This document shows positions 1 through 9,849 of a stretch of DNA of 64,000 nt, piece after piece; the stretch's first letter is position 1, and each line of letters begins with the position of its first letter. A program made the position numbers and the translations under genes. Below the pieces are notes generated by a model. That model was not told where the DNA came from, searched no databases, and was given only the letters and a program-made list of their open reading frames with translations. The stretch lies in assembly GCF_027922365.1 (NCBI RefSeq), contig NZ_BSFN01000004.1, positions 186,001 to 250,000 of the forward strand. Direction: 5' to 3'. The DNA comes from Pseudomonas turukhanskensis (GTDB taxonomy: Bacteria; Pseudomonadota; Gammaproteobacteria; Pseudomonadales; Pseudomonadaceae).

Positions 1-239
1 ACGGCTATGACAAACACCGCGCCATTGCCGGGCAGTGGCGCACGCCGGAAAGCAGGTTGCATCTGCTGGAGCTGCTCGGTGGCTGGCCGGGCGCCTTGCT
101 GGCGCAACAGCTGTACCGGCATAAGACGCGCAAACTCGATTTTCAGCTGGTGTTCTGGGGGATTGTGCTAGCCCATCAGGCGCTGTGGCTGGAGTGGCTG
201 GTGTTTGGCGGGGAACATCTGCGGGGGGTGATGCGCTAA
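1..239 (+). CDS. DUF1294 family membrane protein, C-terminal part
   Basis: Reading frame 3 is open from the window edge to a TAA at 237-239, so the N-terminus is outside. The visible 78 residues contain the DUF1294 signature: a YDKHRAIAG start, then RTPESRLHLL, GGWPGALLAQQ and RHKTRK, followed by a hydrophobic helix. Pseudomonad homologues often carry a cold-shock (CspA-like) domain in front of this membrane domain; whether this one does cannot be seen. The biochemical function of DUF1294 is not known. Confidence 0.8.
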   Translation, partial: GYDKHRAIAGQWRTPESRLHLLELLGGWPGALLAQQLYRHKTRKLDFQLVFWGIVLAHQALWLEWLVFGGEHLRGVMR

Positions 240-269
240 TCGTATAGGGGCAGGGCAGTCGCAGCTAAA

Positions 270-300
270 GCTCCTACGGTCATGCGTTGACCGTAGGAGC
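270..300. repeat. REP-like inverted repeat / possible bidirectional terminator
   Basis: Twelve-base perfect arms (GCTCCTACGGTC at 270-281, its complement at 289-300) surround a 7-base loop. The outer GTAGGAGC is the core of pseudomonad REP elements. It lies between two convergent genes and could end transcription of both, although no strong T-run follows. Confidence 0.7.
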
Positions 301-313
301 GGCACGCTGTTGA

Positions 314-1063
314 TTAGTGACTCACTTCGATCACCCGACCATTAAGCGGTTGCACGGGACGAGCATTCATCGGGTACAGCGCGCGGAATGCGGCGATCTG
401 CTCCTTGGAAACTTCCACCGGTTGACGCAGTACTTGCCAGCTCACACCGTCGCTGCATGGCGGGGTAGTCAGCGAGCCCATAAAGCGGTAGTACGTGCGG
501 TCGCTCGGCAGCAGCAATGCTGGGTCGAAGGCCTCGATAGCGTGGTTTTTACCGGCGGCGGGCAGCGCGCTTAGAATCGGTTTCAAGGCCTGGTTTTCAT
601 TGCCTTCTTCAAACAGCACGGCCACTACAGACAGTTTGCCGTCGGCAGTCTTGTGCACCAGGTGCGCATCCATGGGGTAGGTTTTGCCGTCGAAACGTTC
701 CTCGCTCGGCGCATGGAAATGAAACTGCAGCAGCTCGGCGCTTACATCGCCAACCTTCAGTACGCTGCCAGCCGGCAGGTTGACCTGCACGGTATGGCCG
801 TTGTTCACCACATCGGCACTGCTGCTTTTGTAGTCGAAGTCCAGCGTTGGCAGCGCTGCTCGCTGGCTTTCTCCTGCCTTGATATCTACGGGGGACTGTT
901 GCTGGCTGGCACGGCAGGCCGCGTTGGCGGGGTCGAGTTCGGCCCAGTGCTCCGGGCCGCCTGCGCCTTCGTAGCCCCAATGAGCATGGTCGTCGGCCTG
1001 GGCGTTGCCCAACATTACACAGGTGGCCAACAGCGTGGCGGAGAAGGCAAATACACGTTTCAT
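314..1063 (-). CDS. Periplasmic alpha-class carbonic anhydrase
   Basis: Interconverts CO2 and bicarbonate with a zinc hydroxide. The 249-residue product starts with a Sec signal peptide (MKRVFAFSATLLATCVM...NAQA, cleavage near residue 23), so it should act in the periplasm. Zinc ligands are visible as H115 and H117 in QFHFHAPSE and H134 in MDAHLVHK; the alpha-CA signature SLTTPPCSDGV follows near the C-terminus. The usual SEH after the HFH motif is SEE here. The start at 1063 has a GGAG site; an upstream in-frame ATG at 1102 would bury the signal peptide. The neighbouring YjbR gene is on the same strand 118 bases upstream. Confidence 0.92.
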   Translation of the reverse strand: MKRVFAFSATLLATCVMLGNAQADDHAHWGYEGAGGPEHWAELDPANAACRASQQQSPVDIKAGESQRAALPTLDFDYKSSSADVVNNGHTVQVNLPAGSVLKVGDVSAELLQFHFHAPSEERFDGKTYPMDAHLVHKTADGKLSVVAVLFEEGNENQALKPILSALPAAGKNHAIEAFDPALLLPSDRTYYRFMGSLTTPPCSDGVSWQVLRQPVEVSKEQIAAFRALYPMNARPVQPLNGRVIEVSH

Positions 1064-1181
1064 GAGACGCTCCAAGAGAAATGAAAAAAGCCGGGCAATC
1101 ATTTCTGTTTGGGCGTCGGAGCTATGTAGGAGGTGAGGTGAGTGTTTGTCGGAAAATACTTACTCTGGAAAGATGTCGGCC

Positions 1182-1541
1182 CTACCTCTGCTCAGGATCG
1201 AGCAGTAATCCTATCTGATGTATTTTCGGCAACTTTCGCACTACTAGCTGATGGGAGCGGGTGAGAAGGTCTTGAAGTTCCGCACTGCTGAGCACCTCGG
1301 GCCGATCCAGTCGTATCCACTGGGCACGGGCCAGGTACGGGGCAGGGCGTACGCCCGGACGGTCAACGTAGCCGAGGAACAGGTCTTTATCGACCTTGAA
1401 CGCCAGGCCCTCGCCCATAAAGTTGAGCACCGCCACCATCTTGTTCTCCTTGATCGAGAACACGCGGTTGTCGCCCCATTTCAGGTCTTCCCGCACACCC
1501 GGTAGTTGCAGCAGAAAGGCGGTGACTTGTTCGTTGTTCAT
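1182..1541 (-). CDS. MmcQ/YjbR family protein
   Basis: A 119-residue protein of the MmcQ/YjbR (CyaY-like fold, formerly DUF419) family. Features seen are the N-terminal VTAFLLQLPGVREDLKWGD segment, VFSIKENKMVAVLNF and the central FKVDKDLFLGYVDRPGVRPAPYLARAQWI region, all typical of the family. A DNA-binding role has been proposed for some members, but no precise function is established. The start at 1541 is preceded by AGGAA; the longer open frame upstream is only the shadow of the LysR gene. Confidence 0.85.
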   Translation of the reverse strand: MNNEQVTAFLLQLPGVREDLKWGDNRVFSIKENKMVAVLNFMGEGLAFKVDKDLFLGYVDRPGVRPAPYLARAQWIRLDRPEVLSSAELQDLLTRSHQLVVRKLPKIHQIGLLLDPEQR

Positions 1542-1569
1542 GGGCAAATTCCTTGTCGGTTGCCAGGGT

Positions 1570-2478
1570 TCAGACCGGGTGCGGCCAGTCGCCACGAAAG
1601 GCTTCGGTAATGTGATCGATCCAGGCGCGCACGGCCGGCAGCATGCCGCGTCGGTGCGGGTACACGGCCTGCAGGAAGCCGCCGGGCAGGTTCCATTGCG
1701 GCAGCAGTTGCACCAGACGGCCGTCGGCCAATTCCTCATGGCAATTCATCAACGGCAGCATGGAAAACCCAAGGCCGGCCAGGGCAGCAGTTTTGCGCAC
1801 CATAAAGTCTTCGATGGCCAGGCGCGGTTCCAGGGCGATTTCGCGTTTGTTGCCCTGGGTGTCCACCAGGCGGAAATGCACCTTGCGGTCGGTGTCCAGG
1901 GCTCCGAGCACCGGCAGCGTGTGCAGGTCTTGCAAATTGGCGATCTGCCGCCCGGCGAGCAGGGTAGGGGCCGCTACCAGCACCGCCGAGGCCGGGCGCA
2001 ATTTGCGCGCGATCAATGCGGGGTCTTCATCGCCTTCATCACGCACCCGCAGCGCTACATCGATGCCTTCGGCCAGCAAGTCGACGCGACGGTTCAGCAG
2101 CACGATCTCCAACTGCACCTGCGGGTAGCTGGCGAGAAAGTCGATGATGATTGGCGACAGGTACGACTCGGCCAGCGCCGTGGGGCATGACACCCGCAAC
2201 CGCCCGCGCGGCTCGCTGGAGTGCGTGGCTACCGCTTCGTCGGCCATATCGGCGGCCAGAATCATGGTCTGGCAGTGGCGGTAATAGTGCTCACCAATTT
2301 CGGTGAGGGCCAGTTTGCGTGTGCTGCGTTGCAGCAAGCGGGCGCCCAGGCGGTCTTCCAGTTCGGCAATACGCCGCGACAGCCGCGACTTGGGCACGCC
2401 CAGCACGCGCCCGGCCGCCGCGAAGCCGCCGGCTTCCACCACTTTGGCGAAGTAGAACAGGTCGTTGAGATCTTGCAT
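1570..2478 (-). CDS. LysR-family transcriptional regulator, divergent from azoR
   Basis: A 302-residue LysR regulator. The winged HTH lies at residues 1-60 ([48 protein letters not shown]), followed by the periplasmic-binding-like effector domain. It is transcribed away from azoR with 161 bases between the starts; that gap contains a perfect dyad and a direct repeat. The arrangement matches the known pseudomonad LysR-azoreductase neighbourhood, so regulation of azoR is inferred. The effector cannot be deduced. Confidence 0.93.
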   Translation of the reverse strand: MQDLNDLFYFAKVVEAGGFAAAGRVLGVPKSRLSRRIAELEDRLGARLLQRSTRKLALTEIGEHYYRHCQTMILAADMADEAVATHSSEPRGRLRVSCPTALAESYLSPIIIDFLASYPQVQLEIVLLNRRVDLLAEGIDVALRVRDEGDEDPALIARKLRPASAVLVAAPTLLAGRQIANLQDLHTLPVLGALDTDRKVHFRLVDTQGNKREIALEPRLAIEDFMVRKTAALAGLGFSMLPLMNCHEELADGRLVQLLPQWNLPGGFLQAVYPHRRGMLPAVRAWIDHITEAFRGDWPHPV

Positions 2479-2501
2479 GGCGTCTCGAATATGTAGGCAT
2501 T

Positions 2502-2517
2502 GTCCTATCAGTAGGAC
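2502..2517. promoter_or_regulatory. Dyad in LysR/azoR intergenic region, putative operator
   Basis: GTCCTA-TCAG-TAGGAC is a perfect 6-base-arm dyad 24 bases upstream of the LysR start, where an autoregulatory LysR site is expected. Confidence 0.45.
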
Positions 2518-2570
2518 GAACTATCACATTTTTGCTGACTACTGGGCTATTGGTTTCATCCGTAGGCTTA

Positions 2571-2596
2571 GCCCCATCGAACGTAAGCCCCATCGA
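2571..2596. promoter_or_regulatory. Direct repeat upstream of azoR
   Basis: GCCCCATCGA occurs twice, at 2571-2580 and 2587-2596, with a 16-base period, 44 bases before the azoR start. It may be a regulator site or part of the 5' leader. Confidence 0.35.
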
Positions 2597-2639
2597 CCTA
2601 CTTAATGCCCAACGGCCATACCTACTCGGAGAACGTCCC

Positions 2640-3248
2640 ATGAAACTTCTGCATATCGATTCCAGCATCCTTGGCGACAACTCGGCTTCGCGCCAACTGA
2701 GCAGCGCCGTCGTTAACGCCTGGAAAGCCAGCGACGCCAGCATTCAAGTGAGCTACCGCGACCTGGCCGACGATGCCTACAGCCACTTTTCCGCTGCCAC
2801 CCTGGTTGCTGGCGGCACCCCGGCTGAGCTGCGCGACGCCGCGCAAAAGCATGAAGCCGAGCTGGGCGAAGCCACCCTCAACGAATTCCTGGCGGCTGAT
2901 GCCATCGTGATTGGTGCTCCGATGTACAACTTCACTGTGCCGACCCAGCTCAAAGCCTGGATCGACCGCATCGCCGTTGCTGGCAAAACCTTCACCTACG
3001 ACGAGAACGGCCCTAAAGGCCTGGCCGGCGGTAAGAAAGTGGTGATCGTTTCCACTGCAGGCGGCATTCACGCAGGTCAAGCGAGCGGCATCGCTCACGA
3101 AGACTACCTGCAACTGGTGCTGCGTTTCCTGGGGATCACCGATATCGAAGTGGTTCGCGCCCAGGGCCTGGCCTATGGCGAAGAGCCTCGTGCCCAAGCG
3201 CTGGCGGCGGCTAACCAACAGGTTGCCGATCTGTTTGTCGCGGCGTGA
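2640..3248 (+). CDS. azoR: FMN-dependent NADH-azoreductase
   Basis: A flavodoxin-fold quinone/azo reductase that uses FMN and NADH for two-electron reduction of quinones and azo compounds in the cytoplasm. The 202 residues match the usual AzoR size. Seen are [18 protein letters not shown] (FMN phosphate loop), the [18 protein letters not shown] segment, and [11 protein letters not shown] near residue 140. GGAG at 2628 sets the start at 2640; 36 extra upstream codons have no such site. A strong terminator follows 12 bases after the stop, so the gene is monocistronic. Confidence 0.95.
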   Translation: MKLLHIDSSILGDNSASRQLSSAVVNAWKASDASIQVSYRDLADDAYSHFSAATLVAGGTPAELRDAAQKHEAELGEATLNEFLAADAIVIGAPMYNFTVPTQLKAWIDRIAVAGKTFTYDENGPKGLAGGKKVVIVSTAGGIHAGQASGIAHEDYLQLVLRFLGITDIEVVRAQGLAYGEEPRAQALAAANQQVADLFVAA

Positions 3249-3260
3249 CACATACCGAAT

Positions 3261-3290
3261 AAAAAATCCCCGCAGAAGCGGGGATTTTTT
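3261..3290. terminator. Bidirectional rho-independent terminator between azoR and estA
   Basis: AAAAAATCCCCGC-agaa-GCGGGGATTTTTT, a 13-base perfect stem with A and T tracts on the two sides. It ends the convergent azoR and estA transcripts. Confidence 0.95.
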
Positions 3291-3305
3291 TTGCTGGCGT
3301 AGGGC

Positions 3306-5225
3306 TTAGAAACTCAAGCTTAGGCCCAGGTTTACACCTTGTTGGCTGAGGTCATCGGTTTTGTGCAGTGAATAGCCGGCCTGCATGGCCAACTGCTCGG
3401 TGAGCTGCTGATGAACCCCCAGACTCAGGCGGTTGTGCTGTTTCGCCGGGCGGTAGCCGTCCAGGCGATAAGCAAGGGTTGGCAGGGCGTTCTGGTTCAT
3501 CGTCACCGTCTGGGTGTCGGTGTTGAACTCATGCTCATGCGCTACTTGCGCCAATAGTCGCGTGCCCGGCAGCGGCTGTAGGCTGCCGCGGATTCCCACC
3601 CCCAAGCGTTTGCTGCTGACTTTCTGGCTATCGACTGTCAAGGCTGTCGACCGTTGGCCTTGTTCGCGATAGCCGTCGACCCAGATGCGCGAGTAATCGG
3701 CACTCAAAAAAGGCGACAGTTGCCAGACACTCGAGTTGGCTGCCAGGTTGTAGCCCAACTGTGCGCCGGCGCCCCAGGCGGTTCCGCTGGTGTCGCCCTG
3801 CTCGGCACGCCGATGGGCGCCCAGAACAATATTGCGTTGCAGGTCACGGTAATCCAGATGGCCGCCGGTCAGCGCTGCATCTGCCCACCACTGTTCATGC
3901 TCGAACTGCACAAATGCGCTGGCCAGGTAACTGTCGAGCTTGTAGCGCGAGTCGTTGTCGCCGGCTTTGAGGCTTTGTCGGTAAGCACCGGCCAGTAGGC
4001 CCGCGCGCCAGTCTTCACTGAGTCGGTAGCTGCCACCAACCTGCACGTCGGTTTGACGGCCGTCCGCCTCGGCGGCACCGCGCTGCTGCTGGTAGTCCTG
4101 GCGCTGGCCGCCTGCATTTGCGATGGCACGCCAGCCGTTTACGGGTTGCCACGCTCCAGCGTCGGCCTGCCACGCCTGACTCAAGGCTGCGTCGTGGGCA
4201 CTGAGGGCGGCGCTGGCTATTTGCGGCAACAGGCTCAGCTCCGATGGGGCCACCAGTAGCGAGTAAGCGTAGTCGGCGATGATTCGGTGGGCGGCGCTGG
4301 TGGGGTGCACGCTGTCGTTGAACAGCAGTTTGTCTGGCGATGGGTTGCTGCCGCCCAGGCCGTAAGTCGGGTTGGCCGTGCAATTGCTGCCGCTAAAACA
4401 GGTTGAGAGCAGCGCCGTTGTGCCAAGCATGCCGAAGCTTTCGGCAGAGGCGACGATTTCACTGAACAGCACCGGCACATTGAGCGGGATGACTTGCGCG
4501 GGCACCCGTTCCAGGTCACTTACCAATGCCTGATTGAACGCCGCGCTCAGTTGGCTGAGGGGCGTTTGCCCGGGTGTGCCGTAGTTGAGCGGGGTCAGGC
4601 CCAGGTCCGGTAGCAGCCACACCATCAGGTAACGGGCGCCGGCCTGCTGCAGGGCATGAGCGCTGTCGGCCAGGCGACCGCCTGCAGCGCCTGCGTCCGT
4701 TGGGTTGGTTACCAGCCCCTGGAAGAAGTCGTTGGCACCTCCGTTGAGGTAGTACAACGCATTGGGGTCGGCGGCAAATGCGTTCGACGCCAGGTAGCCA
4801 GGCCGCTCGCGAATCACCACACCGCCCGCACCGCTAACTGACGAGACGCCTGTGATTGAGGCAAGGATCTGCTGCGTGGTATAGCCGCCTGTGGCCCAGT
4901 TGTTTCCGTCGGGCACGCCCTGTTGCGGGCCGAGCACGGAGGTGGATGCACCGAGTTGGCCGGCGTTGATGCCCATTTTTCCGCCCAGCAGCGTCGCGTT
5001 CACCGGCGCATAGGGTTCGTTATTGTTGTTTGCGTAGTCGGGGCCGGTGCGATTGGTAAAGCGCAGCGAGCTGCCGGGTGGGCCGCCGGCATCGGGAAAC
5101 TGGCCAGCGTCGTTAAGGCTGTCGCCAAACACGATCAGGTTGGAGTAGGGCAGGCGCGCCGCTTGGGCATTGGCGCACGCCAGTGTCAGCAAACAAACCG
5201 CCAGGGGTCGAAAAGCCTTCGTCAT
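3306..5225 (-). CDS. estA: EstA-type GDSL esterase autotransporter
   Basis: An outer-membrane esterase whose catalytic domain is displayed on the cell surface. The 639-residue protein has a signal peptide (to about ANAQA, residue 22). The SGNH/GDSL hydrolase domain has the nucleophile S36 in FGDSLNDAG, GGANDF near 162-167, and catalytic D304 and H307 in NDSVHPTS. The C-terminal ~280 residues form an autotransporter beta barrel ending in aromatic Phe (LSLSF). EstA of P. aeruginosa has the same architecture and influences rhamnolipid production and motility. ATG at 5225 with GAGGA was chosen over an in-frame TTG at 5240. Confidence 0.94.
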   Translation of the reverse strand: MTKAFRPLAVCLLTLACANAQAARLPYSNLIVFGDSLNDAGQFPDAGGPPGSSLRFTNRTGPDYANNNNEPYAPVNATLLGGKMGINAGQLGASTSVLGPQQGVPDGNNWATGGYTTQQILASITGVSSVSGAGGVVIRERPGYLASNAFAADPNALYYLNGGANDFFQGLVTNPTDAGAAGGRLADSAHALQQAGARYLMVWLLPDLGLTPLNYGTPGQTPLSQLSAAFNQALVSDLERVPAQVIPLNVPVLFSEIVASAESFGMLGTTALLSTCFSGSNCTANPTYGLGGSNPSPDKLLFNDSVHPTSAAHRIIADYAYSLLVAPSELSLLPQIASAALSAHDAALSQAWQADAGAWQPVNGWRAIANAGGQRQDYQQQRGAAEADGRQTDVQVGGSYRLSEDWRAGLLAGAYRQSLKAGDNDSRYKLDSYLASAFVQFEHEQWWADAALTGGHLDYRDLQRNIVLGAHRRAEQGDTSGTAWGAGAQLGYNLAANSSVWQLSPFLSADYSRIWVDGYREQGQRSTALTVDSQKVSSKRLGVGIRGSLQPLPGTRLLAQVAHEHEFNTDTQTVTMNQNALPTLAYRLDGYRPAKQHNRLSLGVHQQLTEQLAMQAGYSLHKTDDLSQQGVNLGLSLSF

Positions 5226-5341
5226 GTCTTCAGTCCTCAAATCCAGTGCTAGGCACTGTCGTCAGGGGCACTCAAGCAGGCGGGTGCAATGGCGACAGCG
5301 AGGACCTTGATGATTGGGCTGGGCGAATCGGTAGCACTATC

Positions 5342-5379
5342 GGAGCAAGCGCTTTCTCTGCGTGGAAAGCGCTTGCTCC
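5342..5379. repeat. 15-base perfect inverted repeat in the 312-base estA/hydrolase gap
   Basis: GGAGCAAGCGCTTTC (5342-5356) and its exact complement (5365-5379) flank an 8-base loop. The gap 5226-5537 lies between divergent genes and holds no other feature I can support. It could be a REP-type element or an operator serving both genes. Confidence 0.6.
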
Positions 5380-5537
5380 TTTGCAGCCTTACGCCGATGG
5401 CGCGCAGGCGCGACTGCGTATTGGCACAAGTCATGCTTTTGTAATCAGCATGTGTTTGCACAGCAGTGACTTCGAGCTCAGGCTTGGCACTCGTGGGCAG
5501 GCGTTTACCGTATTTGGTTGCAAAAGTGGAGGTGAGG

Positions 5538-6578
5538 GTGAGCACCTTTTTCGCCCGTGCAGTGGTGCTGTTGCTCGGTTTGGTGGCCGCCACGACGGTT
5601 GCCGAAGCGGCGACGGTTAGCGGGCGTATGACGGTGGGGTTCCACCAGATGACCCTGCGTGACCCGCTCGATCAGCAACCCATGCAGGCCGTGGCCTTTT
5701 ACCCAGCCTTCGCCCGTGCCACGGTTAGTAACATTGGCCCCTACCATATTGCTGCCGGCCAGGACGCGCCTGTAGCGCCCGGTCACTATCCGTTGCTGGT
5801 GCTGTCCCATGGCAACAGTGGCAGCCCGCTGGCCCAGCATGACCTGGCTACCTACCTGGCCAAGCATGGCTTTGTGGTGCTGGCGGTGGTGCACCCCGGC
5901 GATAACTACGCCGACCAGAGCCGGCTGGGCACCGTCAGCAACCTCTACGGCCGCCCTATGCAAATTTCCCAGGCCATTTCCGACGCTTTGCAGGACCCCT
6001 GGCTGGCGCCGTTTCTCGATGAGCAACGCATTGGAATGATCGGCTATTCGGCCGGCGGCGAAACCGCGCTCATCGTGGGTGGCGCGCAGCCGCAAATGCA
6101 GCGGTTGCGTGATTACTGCCAAGCCCACCCCGGCGATCAAGACGCCTGTCGCACCCAGGGCGAACTGCTGGTGGACCGTGACGACCTGGTGGCCGAAAGC
6201 GACCCCCGGGTAAAAGCCCTGATGCTGCTGGCGCCGCTTGGCCTGATGTTCGGCAAGGAAGAACTGCAGGATGTGCAAATGCCGGTGCTCATGTACGCCG
6301 GCGACAACGACCAGTTGCTGGCCATTGAAACCAACGCCCTGGCCCTTAGCCGCAGCCTACCGCAGCCACCGAACTACCGGCTGCTCGATGGCGCCGGGCA
6401 TTTTATTTTCATGTCGCCGTGCTCGGCCGAGCAGGAGCAGATGATGCCGATGCTCTGCAAAGACGACGACGGCGTAGACCGGCAAAAAATCCACCGGCGC
6501 ATGAATGCCGAGGCGGTGGAGTTTTTCAGTACGGTGCTGGGGCCGGATCTCACCGATCATCAAGCGTCGTTGCATTGA
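5538..6578 (+). CDS. Secreted alpha/beta hydrolase (dienelactone hydrolase / PAF-acetylhydrolase-like)
   Basis: A 346-residue serine hydrolase with an N-terminal signal peptide (STFFARAVVLLLGLVAATTVAEA), so probably periplasmic or secreted. It has the nucleophile elbow GYSAGGE (S171), the oxyanion-region VLSHGNSGS near residue 90, an Asp in MYAGDNDQL and a His in GAGHFIF. The chosen start is GTG at 5538, preceded by GGAGGT at a good distance; an in-frame GTG at 5466 would put the signal peptide inside the protein. The substrate is unknown; similar proteins are annotated as dienelactone hydrolase family. Confidence 0.85.
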   Translation: MSTFFARAVVLLLGLVAATTVAEAATVSGRMTVGFHQMTLRDPLDQQPMQAVAFYPAFARATVSNIGPYHIAAGQDAPVAPGHYPLLVLSHGNSGSPLAQHDLATYLAKHGFVVLAVVHPGDNYADQSRLGTVSNLYGRPMQISQAISDALQDPWLAPFLDEQRIGMIGYSAGGETALIVGGAQPQMQRLRDYCQAHPGDQDACRTQGELLVDRDDLVAESDPRVKALMLLAPLGLMFGKEELQDVQMPVLMYAGDNDQLLAIETNALALSRSLPQPPNYRLLDGAGHFIFMSPCSAEQEQMMPMLCKDDDGVDRQKIHRRMNAEAVEFFSTVLGPDLTDHQASLH

Positions 6579-6634
6579 TTGGCCTGGGCGCACGGGCGTC
6601 CTTTTCCTGCACCGAGAATCGGCGGATAACCGCC

Positions 6635-7813
6635 CTACGACCTTGCTCGTGCCGCGAGCCATAGGCTCAGGGCAAGGCCAGCAACCGAGAGCAGGGCGGC
6701 AGCGAGAAAAATCCCGTTGTAGCCAAAGCCATAGGCCACTGCACCCATCAGCGGCCCGGCAATCGCCAGCGCCAAATCGAAGAACACCGCGTACGCGCTG
6801 AAACCGGCACTGCGGCTGCTGTCGGGAATCTGCTTGATCGCTTCTACACCCAGCGCCGGGTACACAAGCGACAGCCCGCAGCCGGTCAGAGCCGCCCCCG
6901 CCATTGCCCACAGTGGCGTCGGGGCGAACCACAACAACAGTAAGCCCAGGGTTTCGATGCCCATGCAGCAGATGGCCACGGTGTAGCCGCCGTAATGCTT
7001 GATGGCATCGATGAGCAACACCCGCGCGCCAATAAACGCCACGCCAAAGGCCGACAGGCTATAGGCCGCGCCGCTCCACCCCTTGCTGGCGAAATACAGC
7101 GCGACAAAGGTGGTTAACGTGCCATAGCCAATCGAGCCCAATGCCAGGCCCAGACCATAAGGAGCAATACGCCCCAGCACCGTGCTGAACGGCAAACGCT
7201 CACCTTTTAGCACCGGCGCCGAAGCCCGTTTGCGAATCAGTAGCAAGCCCAGCAATGCCAGGGTGGTGAGCGCGCAACCCATGGTCCAGTAACCCCAGGC
7301 ATCCACCATCAACACGCCTACCGGAGCGCCGATGGCGATAGCGCCATAGGCGGCAATACCGTTCCAGGAAATAACCCGTGCGGTGTGCTCGACACCTACC
7401 TGATTAATGCCCCAGCTGATGGTGCTGACGCCTAGCAAACCTTGTGTCACGCCAAGCAACAGGCGAGCGGCCAGCATGATCAACAAGCTAAGCAGCGGCA
7501 AGTGGCTTACTTCGGTAGAAAGCCAGGTTAGAAAGCCACTAATGGCGATGCCGGTGAGGCCGTATACCAGCGCCGGCTTGGTGCCCAGGTTATCGGCAAG
7601 GCGTCCGGCCAGCGGGCGAGTGAGCAGGGTAGCCAGGTATTGGGACGCGATCGTCAAGCCGGCAATCACCGAGCCATAGCCCAGCACGTTGTGCACAAAG
7701 CCCGGAACTACCGCAATGGGAATACCGATGCAGAGAAAACCGAGAAAGGTATAGAACACGATGGCCAGAATCTGGCCCGTTACCGCCAGGGAGCCGGGGA
7801 CTTGGGTTTGCAT
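6635..7813 (-). CDS. MFS transporter, YhhS-like
   Basis: A 392-residue inner-membrane major facilitator with about 12 hydrophobic segments. The loop 2-3 motif is present as RPLAGRLADNLGTKPALVYG near residues 66-85. GVTQGLLGVSTISWGINQVG in helix 4-5 and the overall length match the YhhS/YfcJ subfamily, whose members are putative efflux carriers of uncertain substrate. No regulator lies next to it; the neighbouring hydrolase is convergent. Confidence 0.88.
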   Translation of the reverse strand: MQTQVPGSLAVTGQILAIVFYTFLGFLCIGIPIAVVPGFVHNVLGYGSVIAGLTIASQYLATLLTRPLAGRLADNLGTKPALVYGLTGIAISGFLTWLSTEVSHLPLLSLLIMLAARLLLGVTQGLLGVSTISWGINQVGVEHTARVISWNGIAAYGAIAIGAPVGVLMVDAWGYWTMGCALTTLALLGLLLIRKRASAPVLKGERLPFSTVLGRIAPYGLGLALGSIGYGTLTTFVALYFASKGWSGAAYSLSAFGVAFIGARVLLIDAIKHYGGYTVAICCMGIETLGLLLLWFAPTPLWAMAGAALTGCGLSLVYPALGVEAIKQIPDSSRSAGFSAYAVFFDLALAIAGPLMGAVAYGFGYNGIFLAAALLSVAGLALSLWLAARARS

Positions 7814-7961
7814 GTGTACGCTTCACCGAAAAACCTGCGGCCATGATGGCGCCAGTCAGGTGAGAAAGAAAGGCAGCTAACGATTGCATAAGGGCCGCGA
7901 ATAAGCGCAATTGCGGTCTGATCAGGCACTACGGCTTCAGTCTGATTGTTCTGCGCCAAAC

Positions 7962-7988
7962 AAAACGCCCCGCAAAAGCGGGGCGTTT
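7962..7988 (-). terminator. Rho-independent terminator of ybiT
   Basis: Stem AAACGCCCCGC with tetraloop and complementary arm, placed 20 bases after the ybiT stop. On the minus strand it is followed by TTTTG. Confidence 0.85.
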
Positions 7989-8008
7989 GGTACAGCGCGA
8001 AGCGGGGT

Positions 8009-9595
8009 TTAAATCACCACACCCTGGCTACGCAGGTAGTCGTCATAGGTGCCGCTGAAGTCCACTACACCACTGGCCGACAACTCGATGATGCGAGTGG
8101 CCAGCGACGATACGAATTCACGGTCGTGGCTGACGAAAATCAGCGTGCCCGGGTAGTTTTCCAATGCCAGGTTAAGCGCCTCGATGGACTCCATGTCCAA
8201 GTGGTTGGTCGGTTCGTCCATTATCAACACGTTCGGCTTTTGCAAAATCAGCTTGCCGAACAGCATGCGGCCTTGTTCACCACCGGAAATCACTTTGACC
8301 GACTTCAAAATCTCGTCGTTGGAAAACAACATGCGGCCCAGGGTGCCACGAATCATCTGCTCGCCTTGGGTCCACTGGCCCATCCAGTCGAACAGGCTCA
8401 CGTCATCTTCGAAATCATGGGCGTGGTCCTGGGCGTAGTAGCCCAGCTCTGCGCTGTCGGTCCATTTCACATGGCCGGCATCGGGAGTCAGCTCACCGAC
8501 CAAGGTGCGCAGCAAGGTAGTTTTGCCAATACCGTTCGGGCCAATGATGGCCACGCGCTCGCCAGCTTCGACCTGGAAGCTGAAGCCCTTGAACAGGGTT
8601 TTGCCGTCAAACCCCTTGGCCATGTTTTCCACCATCACAGCCTGGCGGTGCAGCTTTTTGGTCTGTTCGAAACGAATGAACGGGCTGACGCGGCTGGACG
8701 GTTTGACCTCGGCCAGCTGGATCTTGTCGATCTGCTTGGCGCGCGAGGTAGCCTGCTTGGCTTTCGAGGCGTTGGCCGAGAAGCGGCTGACGAAGCTTTG
8801 CAGCTCGTTGATCTGCGCCTTCTTCTTGGCGTTGTCGGCCAGCAGTTGCTCACGCGACTGGGTGGCAGCAGTCATGTACTCGTCGTAGTTGCCGGGGAAC
8901 AGACGCAGCTCGCCGTAATCCAGGTCAGCCATGTGGGTGCACACGCTGTTGAGGAAGTGACGGTCGTGGGAAATGATGATCATGGTGCTGTTACGCGCCG
9001 TGAGGATGTTTTCCAGCCAGCGGATGGTGTTGATATCCAGGTGGTTGGTCGGCTCATCGAGCAGCAACACTTCAGGGTCCGAGAACAGCGCCTGGGCGAG
9101 CAATACACGCAGTTTCCAGCCCGGCGCCACTTCGGTCATCGGGCCAAAGTGCTGCTCCAACGGAATACCCAGGCCCAGCAACAGCTCGCCGGCGCGCGAC
9201 TCGGCGGTGTAGCCGTCCATTTCGGCGAACTCGGTTTCCAGCTCGGCCACTGCCATGCCGTCTTCTTCACTCATTTCCGGCAGCGAGTAGATACGGTCGC
9301 GCTCGGCTTTAACCTTCCACAGCTCCTCGTGGCCCATGATCACGGTATCGATGACGGTGAACTGCTCATACGCAAACTGATCCTGACGCAGCTTACCCAG
9401 GCGCACGTTTGGCTCGAGCATCACCTGGCCGCCAGACGGATCGAGATCGCCACCCAGAATCTTCATGAAGGTCGACTTGCCGCAGCCGTTTGCGCCAATC
9501 AGGCCGTAACGGTTGCCGTTGCCGAACTTGACGGAAACGTTTTCGAACAGCGGCTTGGCGCCGAACTGCATGGTGATGTTAGCGGTGGAGATCAA
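8009..9595 (-). CDS. ybiT: ABC-F ATPase YbiT
   Basis: A cytoplasmic ABC-F protein of 528 residues, the size of E. coli YbiT (530). It has two ATPase halves and no membrane segment. The first half has GANGCGKST and [12 protein letters not shown] charged linker (about 240-290) carries the coiled-coil P-site tRNA interaction motif. The second half has [18 protein letters not shown] and [15 protein letters not shown] proteins bind the ribosomal E site and modulate translation; the precise role of YbiT is less clear. The start is TTG at 9595, with an AGG-containing site in TAGGTAAG; the next ATG would remove the first strand of the fold. Confidence 0.93.
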   Translation of the reverse strand: MISTANITMQFGAKPLFENVSVKFGNGNRYGLIGANGCGKSTFMKILGGDLDPSGGQVMLEPNVRLGKLRQDQFAYEQFTVIDTVIMGHEELWKVKAERDRIYSLPEMSEEDGMAVAELETEFAEMDGYTAESRAGELLLGLGIPLEQHFGPMTEVAPGWKLRVLLAQALFSDPEVLLLDEPTNHLDINTIRWLENILTARNSTMIIISHDRHFLNSVCTHMADLDYGELRLFPGNYDEYMTAATQSREQLLADNAKKKAQINELQSFVSRFSANASKAKQATSRAKQIDKIQLAEVKPSSRVSPFIRFEQTKKLHRQAVMVENMAKGFDGKTLFKGFSFQVEAGERVAIIGPNGIGKTTLLRTLVGELTPDAGHVKWTDSAELGYYAQDHAHDFEDDVSLFDWMGQWTQGEQMIRGTLGRMLFSNDEILKSVKVISGGEQGRMLFGKLILQKPNVLIMDEPTNHLDMESIEALNLALENYPGTLIFVSHDREFVSSLATRIIELSASGVVDFSGTYDDYLRSQGVVI

Positions 9596-9849
9596 AGGGC
9601 TTACCTATCAATAACTTAGAGGTGTCAGGATTTGCCTGATACCGATTACATACCGATATTAAGCTTTTCCAGTTCGCTCAAATGGGAGCGGTTGTCGGGG
9701 CAGCGGGCATAGGTCGATGCAGCCTCTGCGCGTGTTGGGCGCGGCTGCACGGCTATTTAATGCGGAGTTCGTGCCAAACAGGGCGCGCATTGTCGCATAG
9801 GTGTGACGACAGTTGTACGGCGGCCGATAACCGTTGCGCAGCGGATTAC

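Noticed and set aside
1542..1739. 66-codon N-terminal extension of the YjbR protein
   Set aside because: It overlaps the LysR gene in another frame and AGGAA precedes the ATG at 1541.
7946..9619. 557-codon plus-strand frame opposite ybiT
   Set aside because: Antisense shadow; it would also run through the ybiT terminator.
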